Below, piece by piece: positions 15,972 to 24,229 of a stretch of 64,000 nt of DNA (positions are counted from its first letter, which is position 1; each line of letters opens with the position of its first letter). The stretch covers positions 1 through 64,000 of the forward strand of contig JAUNGI010000003.1 of NCBI GenBank assembly GCA_030524525.1, read 5' to 3'. This DNA is from Lachnospiraceae bacterium. Lineage in GTDB: Bacteria; Bacillota; Clostridia; Lachnospirales; Lachnospiraceae. The position numbers were made by a program, and so were the translations under genes. Under the pieces are notes generated by a model, which had not been told where the DNA came from, ran no database searches, and saw only the letters and a list, made by a program, of their open reading frames with translations.

Positions 15972-15995
15972 CGGAGGGTTCTGCCCTCCGTTTCG
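15972..15995 (+). terminator. Rho-independent terminator of the phage late operon
   Basis: CGGAGGG (15972-15978) and CCCTCCG (15984-15990) form a 7-bp stem with loop TTCTG, preceded by an A-run and followed by TTTCGTGTTT. It ends the late/DGR transcript 30 bases after the last gene. Confidence 0.8.
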
Positions 15996-16029
15996 TGTTT
16001 GTAAAACCGGGAAATATTTCCCGAAAATC

Positions 16030-16077
16030 TTTGTCAAAAGTTTTGAGAAAGTTTGTCAAAAATTTTGAGCGGCTACA
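16030..16077 (+). mobile_element. Putative prophage right end with two 22-bp-spaced transposase-site-like repeats
   Basis: TTTGTCAAAAGTTTTGAG (16030-16047) and TTTGTCAAAAATTTTGAG (16052-16069) differ at one base and start 22 bp apart, the spacing of the R1 and R2 MuA-binding sites. A third partial match, TTGTCAAAAAA, is at 15960-15970. The complementary strand at 16077 begins 5'-TGTAGCCGC, close in character to the 5'-TGAAGCGGC start of the Mu right end. The end coordinate is inferred. Confidence 0.7.
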
Positions 16078-16457
16078 GAAACGTCGTCCGCCTCGGCTTC
16101 TCCGGTAAAGTTCACACGGATCAGCGTCGCGCCGTCCGCGTTCGCTTCGTACTCGCCGGGAGCTACCCAGCTGATCCGGACGACGCCCGGTGTGTCGGCG
16201 TTTACGGCGTACATAGCCACATAGGCCGACGTTACTTCCACGCCGTCATAGGTAAGCGCCGCGCTGTCGTAGGTTACGACAACGACACCGTCGGTTACCG
16301 TTGTGTCGGTGACGATCTGGGCGGTCGTTTTGCCGGAAGCTTCCGACATGCTGATCCACACGGAGCCGTCTTCTTCTGCGAAAGCCGTCATGGTGAGCGC
16401 CGCGCACAGAAGAACCGACAGCAGCAACCAACTGCTTGTTCGTTTTACACGTTGCAT
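16056..16457 (-). pseudogene. Secreted cohesin-like domain protein truncated by prophage insertion
   Basis: A frame of 133 codons. Residues 1 to about 27 form a signal peptide (basic start, LLLSVLLCAALTM, cleavage after AFA). The rest resembles a cohesin-type or related secreted beta-sandwich (VVVVTYDSAALTYDGVEV, GVVRISWVAPGEYEANADG, LIRVNFTGEAEADDV). The last seven codons and the stop lie inside the putative phage end, so the natural C-terminus is missing. AAGGAG precedes the ATG. The remainder of the gene should lie beyond the left prophage end, with a short target duplication. A short secreted product may still be made. Confidence 0.7.
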
Positions 16458-16658
16458 TTGATTTTTCTCCTTCTTAGTTTTATTTTATGGTTAAAAAAAC
16501 CAACTGCATTTTATCATAGCTCCGCAGAAAAAACAATATAACGGGGCCTGTGTTTGCGCCGTTTTGAGGCGCAAACCGAAAATTTCTCTTTCGCCGCGCG
16601 GGCATAAGCCGTTGATAAATTGTAAATACTTCCGGTAAAAACAGGAAGGACAAAAAAG

Positions 16659-18014
16659 ATGAAGGAAAACGAATCCATTTGGAAAAAAACGACGGTCATC
16701 CCGCATCGGCCTGCCTTGGAGGGGGAAATTCAGGCAGAGGTCGCCGTGATCGGCGCGGGGATGGCGGGACTGCTGATCGCCTATGAGCTGCAAAAGCGGG
16801 GGAAAAAGGTGGTCGTACTGGAAGCCGACCGGATCGGCGGCGGGCAGACCGGCAATACGACGGCAAAGGTCACGGCGCAGCACGGACTGATTTATGATAA
16901 GCTGATCCGCTGTTTCGGCGAGGACTTTGCCAAGGGCTACGCAAAGGCGCAGCGGCAGGCGATCGACGGCTTTGAACGCATTATCCGGGCGGAGCGGATC
17001 GAATGTCACTGGGAGCGCGCAGACTTGTATTTGTATACGGTAAGCGGGGACGAACGTTTGCTCCGGCGGGAGCTGGCGGCGGCAAAGCGTTTGGGCTTCC
17101 CGGCGGAATATTGCTTGGAAACGCCCCTTCCGTTCCCGGTAAAGGGCGCGGTACGTTTTTCGGAACAGGCGCAGTTTCATCCGTTGGAATTTCTGCGCGG
17201 GCTTTCCGAAAAGCTGACCGTTTACGAAAAAACGGAGGTGCTCCGGGTCAGGGAGCATCGGATCGAGACAAATCGCGGCGTCGTTACGGCAAAGCAGATC
17301 GTATTTGCCTGTCACTACCCGTTTCCCGTGGCGCCGGGCATGTATTTTCTGCGGCAGCATCAGGAGCGAAGCTATGTGCTGGCGCTTTCGGGGGTCCCGC
17401 ATTTTGACGGAATGTATTACGGCATAGACGGCGACGGTCTTTCGTATCGCTGGTACGAGGATCTGCTTCTGGTGGGAGGCGGCGGACACCGGACCGGAGA
17501 GGTGGCGGAGGCCTGCGGCTTCCGTGCGCTCGAGGCGCAGGCGGGGGAGCGCTTCCCCTGCGCGAAAACGGTTGCCCGCTGGTCCGCGCAGGATTGTATG
17601 CCCCATGACGAGCTTCCGTTTGTCGGGCATTTTTCGTTGTGGCGGCCGGGCTGGTACGTGGCGACCGGGCTGAAAAAATGGGGCATGACCGGCTCCATGG
17701 CGGCGGCAAAGCTCCTTGCCGCGCAGATGTCGGGAAGGCACAGTGCCTCCGCCCCGCTGTTTACCCCCCAGAGGCTGCACTGGCGGGCGTCCCGAAAGGC
17801 GTTTTGGAACGATGTAAAGCACAGTGTGAAGGGACTCGGCAAGGGCTTTTTCAGAGGAAAAACGCCCCGATGTCCCCATATGGGCTGCGCGCTTGTCTGG
17901 AATCCGGACGAAAAAACGTGGGAATGCCCCTGTCACGGGTCCCGTTTTGGGGCTCGCGGCGAATTGCTGGACGGTCCGGCGCAGAAATCCCTGAAAAACG
18001 TGAAATCACTTTGA
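16659..18014 (+). CDS. FAD-dependent oxidoreductase with C-terminal Rieske [2Fe-2S] domain
   Basis: 451 residues. The dinucleotide-binding motif GAGMAG is at about 32-37 in a DAO-type fold, with EADRIGGGQTGNTTAK following, a segment typical of DadA/glycine-oxidase-like flavoproteins. The last 50 residues hold a Rieske cluster site: C405-P-H407 and C423-P-C-H426 (CxH...CxxH). DAO plus Rieske fusions of this kind are found in Firmicutes and are thought to oxidise amines or amino acids and pass electrons to the cluster; the substrate is unknown. Good SD (ACAGGAAGGAC) upstream. It stands alone, next to the prophage junction region. Confidence 0.8.
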   Translation: MKENESIWKKTTVIPHRPALEGEIQAEVAVIGAGMAGLLIAYELQKRGKKVVVLEADRIGGGQTGNTTAKVTAQHGLIYDKLIRCFGEDFAKGYAKAQRQAIDGFERIIRAERIECHWERADLYLYTVSGDERLLRRELAAAKRLGFPAEYCLETPLPFPVKGAVRFSEQAQFHPLEFLRGLSEKLTVYEKTEVLRVREHRIETNRGVVTAKQIVFACHYPFPVAPGMYFLRQHQERSYVLALSGVPHFDGMYYGIDGDGLSYRWYEDLLLVGGGGHRTGEVAEACGFRALEAQAGERFPCAKTVARWSAQDCMPHDELPFVGHFSLWRPGWYVATGLKKWGMTGSMAAAKLLAAQMSGRHSASAPLFTPQRLHWRASRKAFWNDVKHSVKGLGKGFFRGKTPRCPHMGCALVWNPDEKTWECPCHGSRFGARGELLDGPAQKSLKNVKSL

Positions 18015-18090
18015 CAAAGCGCGGTTTCTTGTGTACACTTAAAACAAAGCCCGGTCGTTTCCTTTTGACGGACGGGCGGAGGAGGCGCAT

Positions 18091-19749
18091 ATGGAACTGG
18101 ATCTATCCGGCTTGGACGACCGGGTGTTTGATGCCTTGGCAGAAACCGCCAAACGCAGATATATTTATATGTGCAACATGAAAACGAACGTATCGCGCTG
18201 GTCAAAAAACGCGGTGGAATATTTTGGACTTCCGGGGGAGTATTTTAAGGACGCGGAGCGGCTTTGGGCGGACTATGTCCATCCGGATGACCGACAGCAT
18301 TATCTGGACGATATTCAAGCCGTGCTGTCAGGGAAAAAGAAGTATCACGACGTGGAGTACCGCGCAAAAAATAAGGACGGAAATTATGTCGTATGCTCCT
18401 GCCGCGGCGTTATTGTCCGCGGGGAAAACGGGGAGCCGGATCTGTTTGCGGGAACGCTCGACAATCACGGGCTGCTGGACAATGTCGATCCGGTGACGAA
18501 TCTGTACAACGGCTATGCGTTCCTGAATGCGCTTCGCGCGTACTGTACCGCCGGAGCCGAGGGACTCATTATGGCTGTGGGGATCAACGAATTTACCAAT
18601 GTGAACGCCATTTTCGGCTATGCCCTCGGCAATCAGATCCTTTCGAAATTCGGCGATCAGCTTTATCGATTTGTGAAAAACGAAGGCTGCGGCACGCTCT
18701 ACCGTATGGACGGCGCAAAGTTTGCCGTATGCGCCCCGCATATGAACGAGGCGGGGGCGGAGCGCTTGTACGCCCAGATCCGGGAGATCGCGCACCGAAA
18801 GATCTGGATCGCGAACCGGCAGATCCCGCTTACGGTATCGGCGGGCGCGGTGCTGGCGCGCAATTTCAGCGGCGACGAATATGCGATCCAAGCCAGCGTG
18901 ATTTCGGCGCTTCGCCGTTCCAAGCAGGAGCGTTTCGGACGGCTCGTCTTTTTCGACAACGAGCAGGCGGACAGCGCGCGGAAGGACTTGGAGCTGATGG
19001 AGGCGCTGCAAAAGAGCATCGTCAATCACTGCGAGGGCTTTTATCTGTGTTATCAGCCGATCGTGCTGGCGGATTCGGGCAAAATCGTGGGCATGGAGGC
19101 GCTGCTTCGCTGGAACAAGGAGCCTTATGGAGAGGTGCCGCCGGGACGGTTCATCCCTTGGCTGGAAAACGATCTGCATTTTTATGAGCTGGGCAGATGG
19201 ATCCTGCGGCAGGCGATAACGGACGCCGCCGTCGTGCTGGAACAGCGCCCGGATTTCTTTGTCAATGTCAACGTCGCTTACACGCAGATGGAGCGCGCGG
19301 GCTTCCGCGATACGGTGCTGGAGCTGCTTCGGGAGCTTCGCTTTCCGCCGCAGAACCTCCATTTGGAGCTGACGGAGCGCTGCCGGTCGCTGCGCATTGA
19401 TTACCTTCAGGAGGAGATGCAGTATTTCAAGTCGTGCGGCATCCGCATGGTGTTGGACGACTTCGGTATTGAGGGCTCGTCCTTGGAGCTGCTCGGAAAT
19501 CTGCCGATCGACCATCTCAAGATCGACCGCTCCTTTGTTTCGGAGATCGAATCCGATCCGGTACAGCAGACGATCGTTGAGGCGGTTCTGAATTGCGCCG
19601 AGAAGCTGCGGATCCAGACCTGTATCGAAGGGATCGAAACCGATCCGATGCGGAGATTTCTGCTGCAATATCCCGCCAGCTTTCATCAGGGATATTTTTA
19701 TTCCCGTCCGGTGCGGTTTGAACGGTTTTTGCAGCTTCTGGAAGCATAA
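18091..19749 (+). CDS. PAS-GGDEF(degenerate)-EAL cyclic-di-GMP phosphodiesterase
   Basis: 552 residues in three domains. PAS (about 20-130, ending GENGEPDLFAGTLDN). GGDEF-like (about 135-290), where the signature is replaced by RMDGAKF, so cyclase activity is unlikely. EAL (about 305-552), with MEALLRW, ELTER, LDDFG, KIDRSFV and EGIET, which keep the metal- and substrate-binding residues. The EAL domain should hydrolyse c-di-GMP to pGpG; the GGDEF domain may sense GTP. No membrane segment is seen. GGAGG is placed 8 bases before ATG. The MFS gene follows after 14 bp, so they may be cotranscribed. Confidence 0.85.
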   Translation: MELDLSGLDDRVFDALAETAKRRYIYMCNMKTNVSRWSKNAVEYFGLPGEYFKDAERLWADYVHPDDRQHYLDDIQAVLSGKKKYHDVEYRAKNKDGNYVVCSCRGVIVRGENGEPDLFAGTLDNHGLLDNVDPVTNLYNGYAFLNALRAYCTAGAEGLIMAVGINEFTNVNAIFGYALGNQILSKFGDQLYRFVKNEGCGTLYRMDGAKFAVCAPHMNEAGAERLYAQIREIAHRKIWIANRQIPLTVSAGAVLARNFSGDEYAIQASVISALRRSKQERFGRLVFFDNEQADSARKDLELMEALQKSIVNHCEGFYLCYQPIVLADSGKIVGMEALLRWNKEPYGEVPPGRFIPWLENDLHFYELGRWILRQAITDAAVVLEQRPDFFVNVNVAYTQMERAGFRDTVLELLRELRFPPQNLHLELTERCRSLRIDYLQEEMQYFKSCGIRMVLDDFGIEGSSLELLGNLPIDHLKIDRSFVSEIESDPVQQTIVEAVLNCAEKLRIQTCIEGIETDPMRRFLLQYPASFHQGYFYSRPVRFERFLQLLEA

Positions 19750-19763
19750 GAACATAAGAGTAT

Positions 19764-20960
19764 ATGATGGAAAAACAGTATCAGAAGACGATCTATGCCT
19801 GCTTTGCGGGTTATATCGTACAGGCGATCGTCAATAATTTTGTCCCCCTACTGTTTCTCACGTTTCAGGAAAGCTACGGGCTTCCGATCACAAGGATCAC
19901 GTTTTTGATCACTCTGAACTTTGGGCTGCAGCTGACCGTGGACTTTCTTTCCGCGGGACTGATCGACCGCATCGGCTATCGGATCTCCATTATTGCCGCC
20001 CATGTGCTGGCGGCGCTCGGTCTGGCGGCGCTTGCCGTTTTGCCGGAGCTGCTTGCCGACCCGTTTGCGGGTCTGCTGATCGCAGTTGTGCTTTATGCGG
20101 TCGGAGGCGGCCTGCTGGAGGTTCTGGTCAGCCCGATCGTGGAGGCGTGTCCCGGAGAGAAAAAGAAGGCTGCCATGAGTCTTCTGCATTCGTTCTATTG
20201 CTGGGGGCAGGTGGGGGTCGTTCTATGCTCGACGCTCTTTTTTCATTTTGTCGGGATCGAGCATTGGCGCGTTCTGGCGGTTATTTGGGCGCTGCTGCCC
20301 GCGGCAAACGCGTTTGTCTTTTCTAAGGTCCCCATCGCGCGCCTTTTGGAGGAGGGCGACGAGGGCATGAAGGTCGGAGAGCTTTTGAAAAACCGTGCCT
20401 TCTGGATGCTGGCGGTGCTGATGCTTTGCGCCGGGGCGTGCGAGCTTTCGGTGAGCCAGTGGGCTTCCGCTTTTGCGGAGCGCGGTCTGGGCATCGGAAA
20501 GACGCTGGGGGATCTTGCCGGCCCCCTGTTTTTCGCGCTGCTGATGGGAGGCTCCCGCGTGCTTTACAGCCGTGTGAGCGAAAAGGTGGAGCAGAAGCGG
20601 TATTTGCTGTTCTGCGGCGTTTTGTGTTTGGGAAGCTATCTGCTCATTGCTTTGGCTCCGTGGCCCTTGGCGGGCGTTTTGGGCTGCGGACTGTGCGGTT
20701 TTTCCGTCGGCGCCCTGTGGCCGGGAACCTTCAGTATGGCGGCGGGGACGATCCGCCGGGGCGGCACGGCGCTGTTCGCCCTCTTGGCGCTTGCCGGAGA
20801 CTTGGGCTGTTCCGCCGGCCCGACGCTTGTGGGGCAGGTTGCCGGAGCGGACGGAGCCTTTTTGAATCGGGGGATTCTGGCAGCGGCGGGATTCCCGCTG
20901 CTGCTTGTAGCCATGCTGGCAGCGTCCTTGCTTTGGGAACGAAAGAGACAAGAAGGTTAA
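19764..20960 (+). CDS. Major facilitator superfamily transporter
   Basis: 398 residues with about twelve hydrophobic segments. It opens IYACFAGYIVQAIVNNFVPLLFLTFQ and includes the motif FLSAGLIDRIGYR (the MFS loop 2-3 pattern GxxxDRxGRR-like). The family fits sugar or drug transport, but no substrate can be read. It lies 14 bp after the c-di-GMP phosphodiesterase gene and ends 28 bp before a strong terminator shared with the convergent flotillin gene. Confidence 0.75.
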   Translation: MMEKQYQKTIYACFAGYIVQAIVNNFVPLLFLTFQESYGLPITRITFLITLNFGLQLTVDFLSAGLIDRIGYRISIIAAHVLAALGLAALAVLPELLADPFAGLLIAVVLYAVGGGLLEVLVSPIVEACPGEKKKAAMSLLHSFYCWGQVGVVLCSTLFFHFVGIEHWRVLAVIWALLPAANAFVFSKVPIARLLEEGDEGMKVGELLKNRAFWMLAVLMLCAGACELSVSQWASAFAERGLGIGKTLGDLAGPLFFALLMGGSRVLYSRVSEKVEQKRYLLFCGVLCLGSYLLIALAPWPLAGVLGCGLCGFSVGALWPGTFSMAAGTIRRGGTALFALLALAGDLGCSAGPTLVGQVAGADGAFLNRGILAAAGFPLLLVAMLAASLLWERKRQEG

Positions 20961-20987
20961 AAGAACATAACAGACGGGATCAAAAAT

Positions 20988-21019
20988 GCGGCTCGCCGGG
21001 AATCGGCGAACCGCTTTTT
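20988..21019 (+). terminator. Terminator between MFS and flotillin genes (convergent)
   Basis: GCGGCTCGCCG (20988-20998) pairs with CGGCGAACCGC (21004-21014) with one mismatch, loop GGAAT, then TTTTT. The stem serves the + strand MFS transcript. The convergent flotillin gene ends 8 bp further on. Confidence 0.85.
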
Positions 21020-21026
21020 GTGGGGA

Positions 21027-22526
21027 TTAGATTGTGTCCGCAGGCGCTTCGGCGGAGGGCGCCGGAGCGTTGGGAATACCGGACACGTTGATGTTTCTTG
21101 TGACCTTGGCGTCGTAGGTGTTGGCCTTCATAATATCTACGATATCCAATCCGGTCGTTTCCTTGACCGATTCGATGGTTTTGGCGAGAACGTTGGGAAC
21201 GTAGCTGCTCATAGAGGAAACCCCGTTGTCCCCGCTGCCGCCGTCGATGATCGTTACCTTGTCGATGGCAGCCAGAGGCTCCGCGATCGCCCGTGCCATT
21301 TCCGGCAGCGCCTTGACGATCATCTCGACCATTGCCGCCTGTCCGTAGAGCTTCATGGCTTCCGCCTTTTTCTCCATGGCCTGCGCTTCGGCGATACCCT
21401 TTGCCTCGATGGCTTTGGCTTCGGCTTCTCCGACCTTGCGGATACCCTCCGCCTCCTGCGTTTTGGCATACATGGCAGCCTCCGCCTGTATCCGCATTGC
21501 CTCGGCTTCCTTTTCCTTCTCGAACTTCTCGGCTTCCGCCTTTCTCTGGCGTTCGAACAGCTCTGCCTCCGCCTTCTGCTGACGTGCGAATTTGTCTGCC
21601 TCCGCCTTTTTCTTGACCTCGGCGTCGAGCGTCTGCTCCATAACCTCGGCTTCCTTCTGCTTTAAGAGGATCTCGCGTTCCTGCTTGGCAATGTTGGCGT
21701 TTGCGGAAGTGATCTCGATCGTTTTTCTCTGTTCTTCCTTCTGAATCTCGTAAGCCGCGTCCGCCTCCGCCTGTTTAATGTCGGCGACCTTTTTCAGCTC
21801 GGCTTTCTTGATCGCCAGCTCGTTTTCGCGCTCGGCAATGACCGTCTGTGCGGCGATCTGCGCGTCGTTGGCTTCTCTCTGGGCGTTGGCCTTTGCCTTG
21901 GCGATCTCTTTTTCGCTGTCGGCGCGGGAGATTGCGGCGTTTTTCTGGATCTTTACGATGTTGTCCACACCGAGGTTTTCGATAACGCCGTTTCCGTCCA
22001 CAAAGTTCTGGACGTTAAAGCTGACGATGTCAAGACCCATTTCCCCAAGGTCGGGCTCCGCGTTCTCTTTGACGAGGTTTGCGAATTTCTGACGGTCGCT
22101 GACCATCTCCTCCAAATTCATGCGGCCCACAATCTCACGCATGTTGCCTTCCAAAACCTCTCGTGCGACCTGCGCCACATAATCGGTTTTCTTGTTCAGG
22201 AAGTTCTGCGCCGCCAGATTCAGCTTCTCCGGCTTATCGCTGATCTTGACGTTTACGGCGGCGTCCACGTTGATGTTGATGTAATCCGCAGTCGGAACCG
22301 CATTGGACGTCTTTACGTCAATGGGGATCAGCTGTAAGCTCAGTTCGTCCTTTTTCTCAAGGAACGGGATGCGGATGCCCGCGCGTCCGATCAGGGTCTT
22401 GGGCTTCTTGCGCAGACCGGAAATAATATACGCTTTATCCGGCGACGCCTTGACATATCCGCAGATGAGGATCAAGAGCAGCAGCACAACGACCACGCCA
22501 ATAACGATAGGTAGAATTTGCTCCAT
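21027..22526 (-). CDS. floT: Flotillin-like SPFH membrane scaffold protein
   Basis: 499 residues. N-terminal membrane segment (about 5-23: LPIVIGVVVVLLLLILICGY), SPFH/Band 7 domain (about 28-210, with NVDAAVNVKISD and EVLEGNMREIVGRM), then a long Ala/Glu/Lys coiled coil (about 200-410, repeats such as AEAEKFEKEKEAEA), and a C-terminal tail with ALPEMARAIAEPLAAIDKVTIIDGG that is typical of flotillins. The family organises functional membrane microdomains in Bacillota. It is monocistronic, with its own consensus promoter, and ends next to a shared terminator. Confidence 0.9.
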   Translation of the reverse strand: MEQILPIVIGVVVVLLLLILICGYVKASPDKAYIISGLRKKPKTLIGRAGIRIPFLEKKDELSLQLIPIDVKTSNAVPTADYININVDAAVNVKISDKPEKLNLAAQNFLNKKTDYVAQVAREVLEGNMREIVGRMNLEEMVSDRQKFANLVKENAEPDLGEMGLDIVSFNVQNFVDGNGVIENLGVDNIVKIQKNAAISRADSEKEIAKAKANAQREANDAQIAAQTVIAERENELAIKKAELKKVADIKQAEADAAYEIQKEEQRKTIEITSANANIAKQEREILLKQKEAEVMEQTLDAEVKKKAEADKFARQQKAEAELFERQRKAEAEKFEKEKEAEAMRIQAEAAMYAKTQEAEGIRKVGEAEAKAIEAKGIAEAQAMEKKAEAMKLYGQAAMVEMIVKALPEMARAIAEPLAAIDKVTIIDGGSGDNGVSSMSSYVPNVLAKTIESVKETTGLDIVDIMKANTYDAKVTRNINVSGIPNAPAPSAEAPADTI

Positions 22527-22555
22527 AAGTACACACTCCTTTAAGTATTTCCCTT

Positions 22556-22584
22556 AGTATAAACGACAGAGAGGTAAATGTCAA
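22556..22584 (-). promoter_or_regulatory. Sigma-A promoter of the flotillin gene
   Basis: On the minus strand TTGACA (22584-22579) and TATACT (22561-22556) are separated by exactly 17 bases, about 30 bases upstream of the ATG, with AAGGAG between. The -35 box lies inside one arm (22578-22590) of a 13-bp inverted repeat whose other arm is 22690-22702 (AGGTAATTGACAT). Confidence 0.8.
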
Positions 22585-22630
22585 TTACCTTCCGGCAAAT
22601 TGCAGCGAAAAATTGCAAGAAAAAAAGAAT

Positions 22631-22665
22631 GCAAAAAACCCCCTCGTCAAAAGGGGATTTTTTGC
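22631..22665 (-). terminator. Terminator of the LysM-GH18 gene
   Basis: GCAAAAAACCCC (22631-22642) pairs with GGGGATTTTTTGC (22653-22665) with one bulged base. Read on the minus strand it gives a GC stem followed by six T, so it ends the upstream GH18 transcript before the flotillin promoter. The rest of 22,666-22,806 is AT-rich with the second inverted-repeat arm and no gene. Confidence 0.7.
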
Positions 22666-22806
22666 AAAAAAAGGGAATTATGTGAATGTAGGTAATTGAC
22701 ATCTCATTTCTATATATTAAAATAGCGGAATCCCCCGGATTTGTCTACAGCCGAAATTTCCGCTTTTGGATAAAATGACAAATTTTCCGACAAAAACACC
22801 CAATTT

Positions 22807-23979
22807 TCATAGCCCACTTCTGCTTGGAAAGAAATAATCCGCCTGCTGATACCAACCTGCGCGGAAAAGCTGCATGATCGTCCAGTAACTCATTCCCCGC
22901 AGACCGTATTCTACGATCAGGCGGTATTTTTCCTGAAAGTCCCGTACGTCCTCAAACCAGACCTCGTGCTGCGAGCTTGGCGTGCTGTAGAAGAAGAACG
23001 GAGACCGGGCGGCGGCGTCAAACTGAATGGGGACGTTGTTTCGTACCGCAAGCTGCACGGCTTCAATATTTCCGATGACGGCGGCGCTCGTTTCCCCCGC
23101 GATAAAGGGCAGCGGCCAGTCGTAGCCGTAATTCGGAATTCCGAGATGGATTTTCTCCGGGGGGATCTCGGTCAACGCGTATTCAACAACGCGGCGAACC
23201 TGCGGGATAGGCGCCACGGACATGGGCGGTCCGTATTTATACCCCCACTCGTACGTCATAAGCAGCACATAATCCGCCACGGCGCCCAAGCCCGGATAAT
23301 CCTTCCCCTCGTACAGCAGTCCCTGCTGATCGGCGGAGGTTTTTGGCGCGAGAGCGACGGAGGTCTCGTAGCCGAGGGCGGAGACGGCTTCCTGCATGCG
23401 GGCGACAAACGCGACGAAGGCGTCCCGATCCTCGGCGCGGATAAATTCAAAATCCACGTCAACCCCTTGGAAGCCCTTGACCTGCAGCTCGTTCACGACC
23501 TCGGAAATCAAGCGCTCTACGCTTGTAGGATCGTTGATCACCACGCTGATCAGGTAATTGTTGAACTGCCCCGAAGCGTCGAAGGGCGTCAGCGTCAGGA
23601 TCGGGCGCACGCCCTGCAAAAGCGCGGCGGAGATCATCCAGTCCGGGCTTATGGGCGGGGGGATCAGCGCTCCTTCGGTTGTGAAGCCGTAGGAGAAGAT
23701 AAAAAGATCGGTCAGGTAAGGCAGGGACTGGAAGAGGACATACGGGCTGATAAACGGGTAGGCGTAGCCCCCTACGGTGGCGGGGCGGGGCGGCGCGGGA
23801 TTGCCCGGCAGCAGTCCTTCCGCGGTTCCGTCGGTCGTCGGGAGGTAGAGCGCCTGACCGATCGCCAAAGGGTAGGGCGCGGGGATCTGGTTGATGAAAA
23901 CGAGCGTTTCCGGGGCGACGCCAAAGGTTTCCGCAATGGAATTTACGTTGTCTCCGGGCTGTACGACATAAATACTCAT
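22807..23979 (-). CDS. LysM-GH18 glycoside hydrolase (SleL/YaaH-like)
   Basis: 390 residues. One N-terminal LysM domain (about 2-46: IYVVQPGDNVNSIAETFGV, ending YLPTTDG), a short Pro-rich linker, then a GH18 barrel with GVDVDFE (the DxxDxDxE-type active site ending in the catalytic Glu), LAPKTSADQQGLLYEG and MTYEWGY. This arrangement is that of spore cortex-lytic N-acetylglucosaminidases (SleL/YaaH/YdhD). There is no classic signal peptide, as in YaaH. The start at 23979 is supported by GAGGAGG just upstream. It suggests a spore-forming or wall-remodelling Clostridia. Confidence 0.85.
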   Translation of the reverse strand: MSIYVVQPGDNVNSIAETFGVAPETLVFINQIPAPYPLAIGQALYLPTTDGTAEGLLPGNPAPPRPATVGGYAYPFISPYVLFQSLPYLTDLFIFSYGFTTEGALIPPPISPDWMISAALLQGVRPILTLTPFDASGQFNNYLISVVINDPTSVERLISEVVNELQVKGFQGVDVDFEFIRAEDRDAFVAFVARMQEAVSALGYETSVALAPKTSADQQGLLYEGKDYPGLGAVADYVLLMTYEWGYKYGPPMSVAPIPQVRRVVEYALTEIPPEKIHLGIPNYGYDWPLPFIAGETSAAVIGNIEAVQLAVRNNVPIQFDAAARSPFFFYSTPSSQHEVWFEDVRDFQEKYRLIVEYGLRGMSYWTIMQLFRAGWYQQADYFFPSRSGL

Positions 23980-24075
23980 GGAACCTCCTCCGTGTGGGGC
24001 CTTTTGCACAAAACAGCATATGCAGAGGACGCGGGGGGAAGAACGGCGGCTTTTTCCGTTTCTGCATTTTTTGGT

Positions 24076-24104
24076 TTGCAGAGGGTATACTTTTCCTATA
24101 TAAT
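24076..24104 (+). promoter_or_regulatory. Likely promoter of the choloylglycine-hydrolase-family gene
   Basis: A perfect -10 box TATAAT (24099-24104) lies 17 bases after TTGCAG (24076-24081), a weak -35. It leaves a leader of about 120 bases that can fold: GATTGAAA near 24122 with TTTTCAATC near 24159, and TTTGTG with CACAAA near 24165-24185. Confidence 0.5.
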
Positions 24105-24229
24105 AAGAAGCGAGGGGCGTGGATTGAAATATCACACCGATGTGCTGATTTTTCAATCGGCTATTTGTGCCGGGTCGTCACAAATAGTTCTGATAGCGCC
24201 GTTGCGAACGCTCCGGAATGGAGATTCAT

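Larger units (their letters stand above)
1..16077 (+). mobile_element. Right half of a Mu-like transposable prophage carrying a DGR
   Basis: All genes from the window start to about 15,941 lie on one strand with short or overlapping junctions and encode head-tail connection, contractile tail, baseplate and fibre proteins in the order known for phage Mu. Base composition is lower in GC than the host DNA that follows. The right boundary is placed at 16077 because the complementary strand there begins 5'-TGTAGCC, fitting the 5'-TG ends of Mu-type transposons. Just inside it lie two repeats 22 bp apart, and just outside it a host reading frame begins. The left end, transposase and lysis genes are outside the window. 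The exact end is inferred, not proven. Confidence 0.85.

Noticed and set aside
16008..16023. Perfect 16-bp palindrome CGGGAAATATTTCCCG near the phage end
   Set aside because: Could be an operator or a chance sequence. It has no second copy in the window, so it is not counted as a feature.
16491..17936. Long minus-strand open frame of 481 codons opposite the FAD/Rieske gene
   Set aside because: High-GC shadow frame. The + strand frame has clear domains and a ribosome site; the antisense has neither.
18328..19755. 475-codon antisense frame over the PAS-GGDEF-EAL gene
   Set aside because: Codon-position shadow rich in Arg/His/Pro, without domains or a ribosome site.
23980..24229. Possible structured riboswitch-like leader before the Ntn-hydrolase gene
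   Set aside because: The hairpins are imperfect and match no riboswitch class I know; kept only as a note in the promoter entry.
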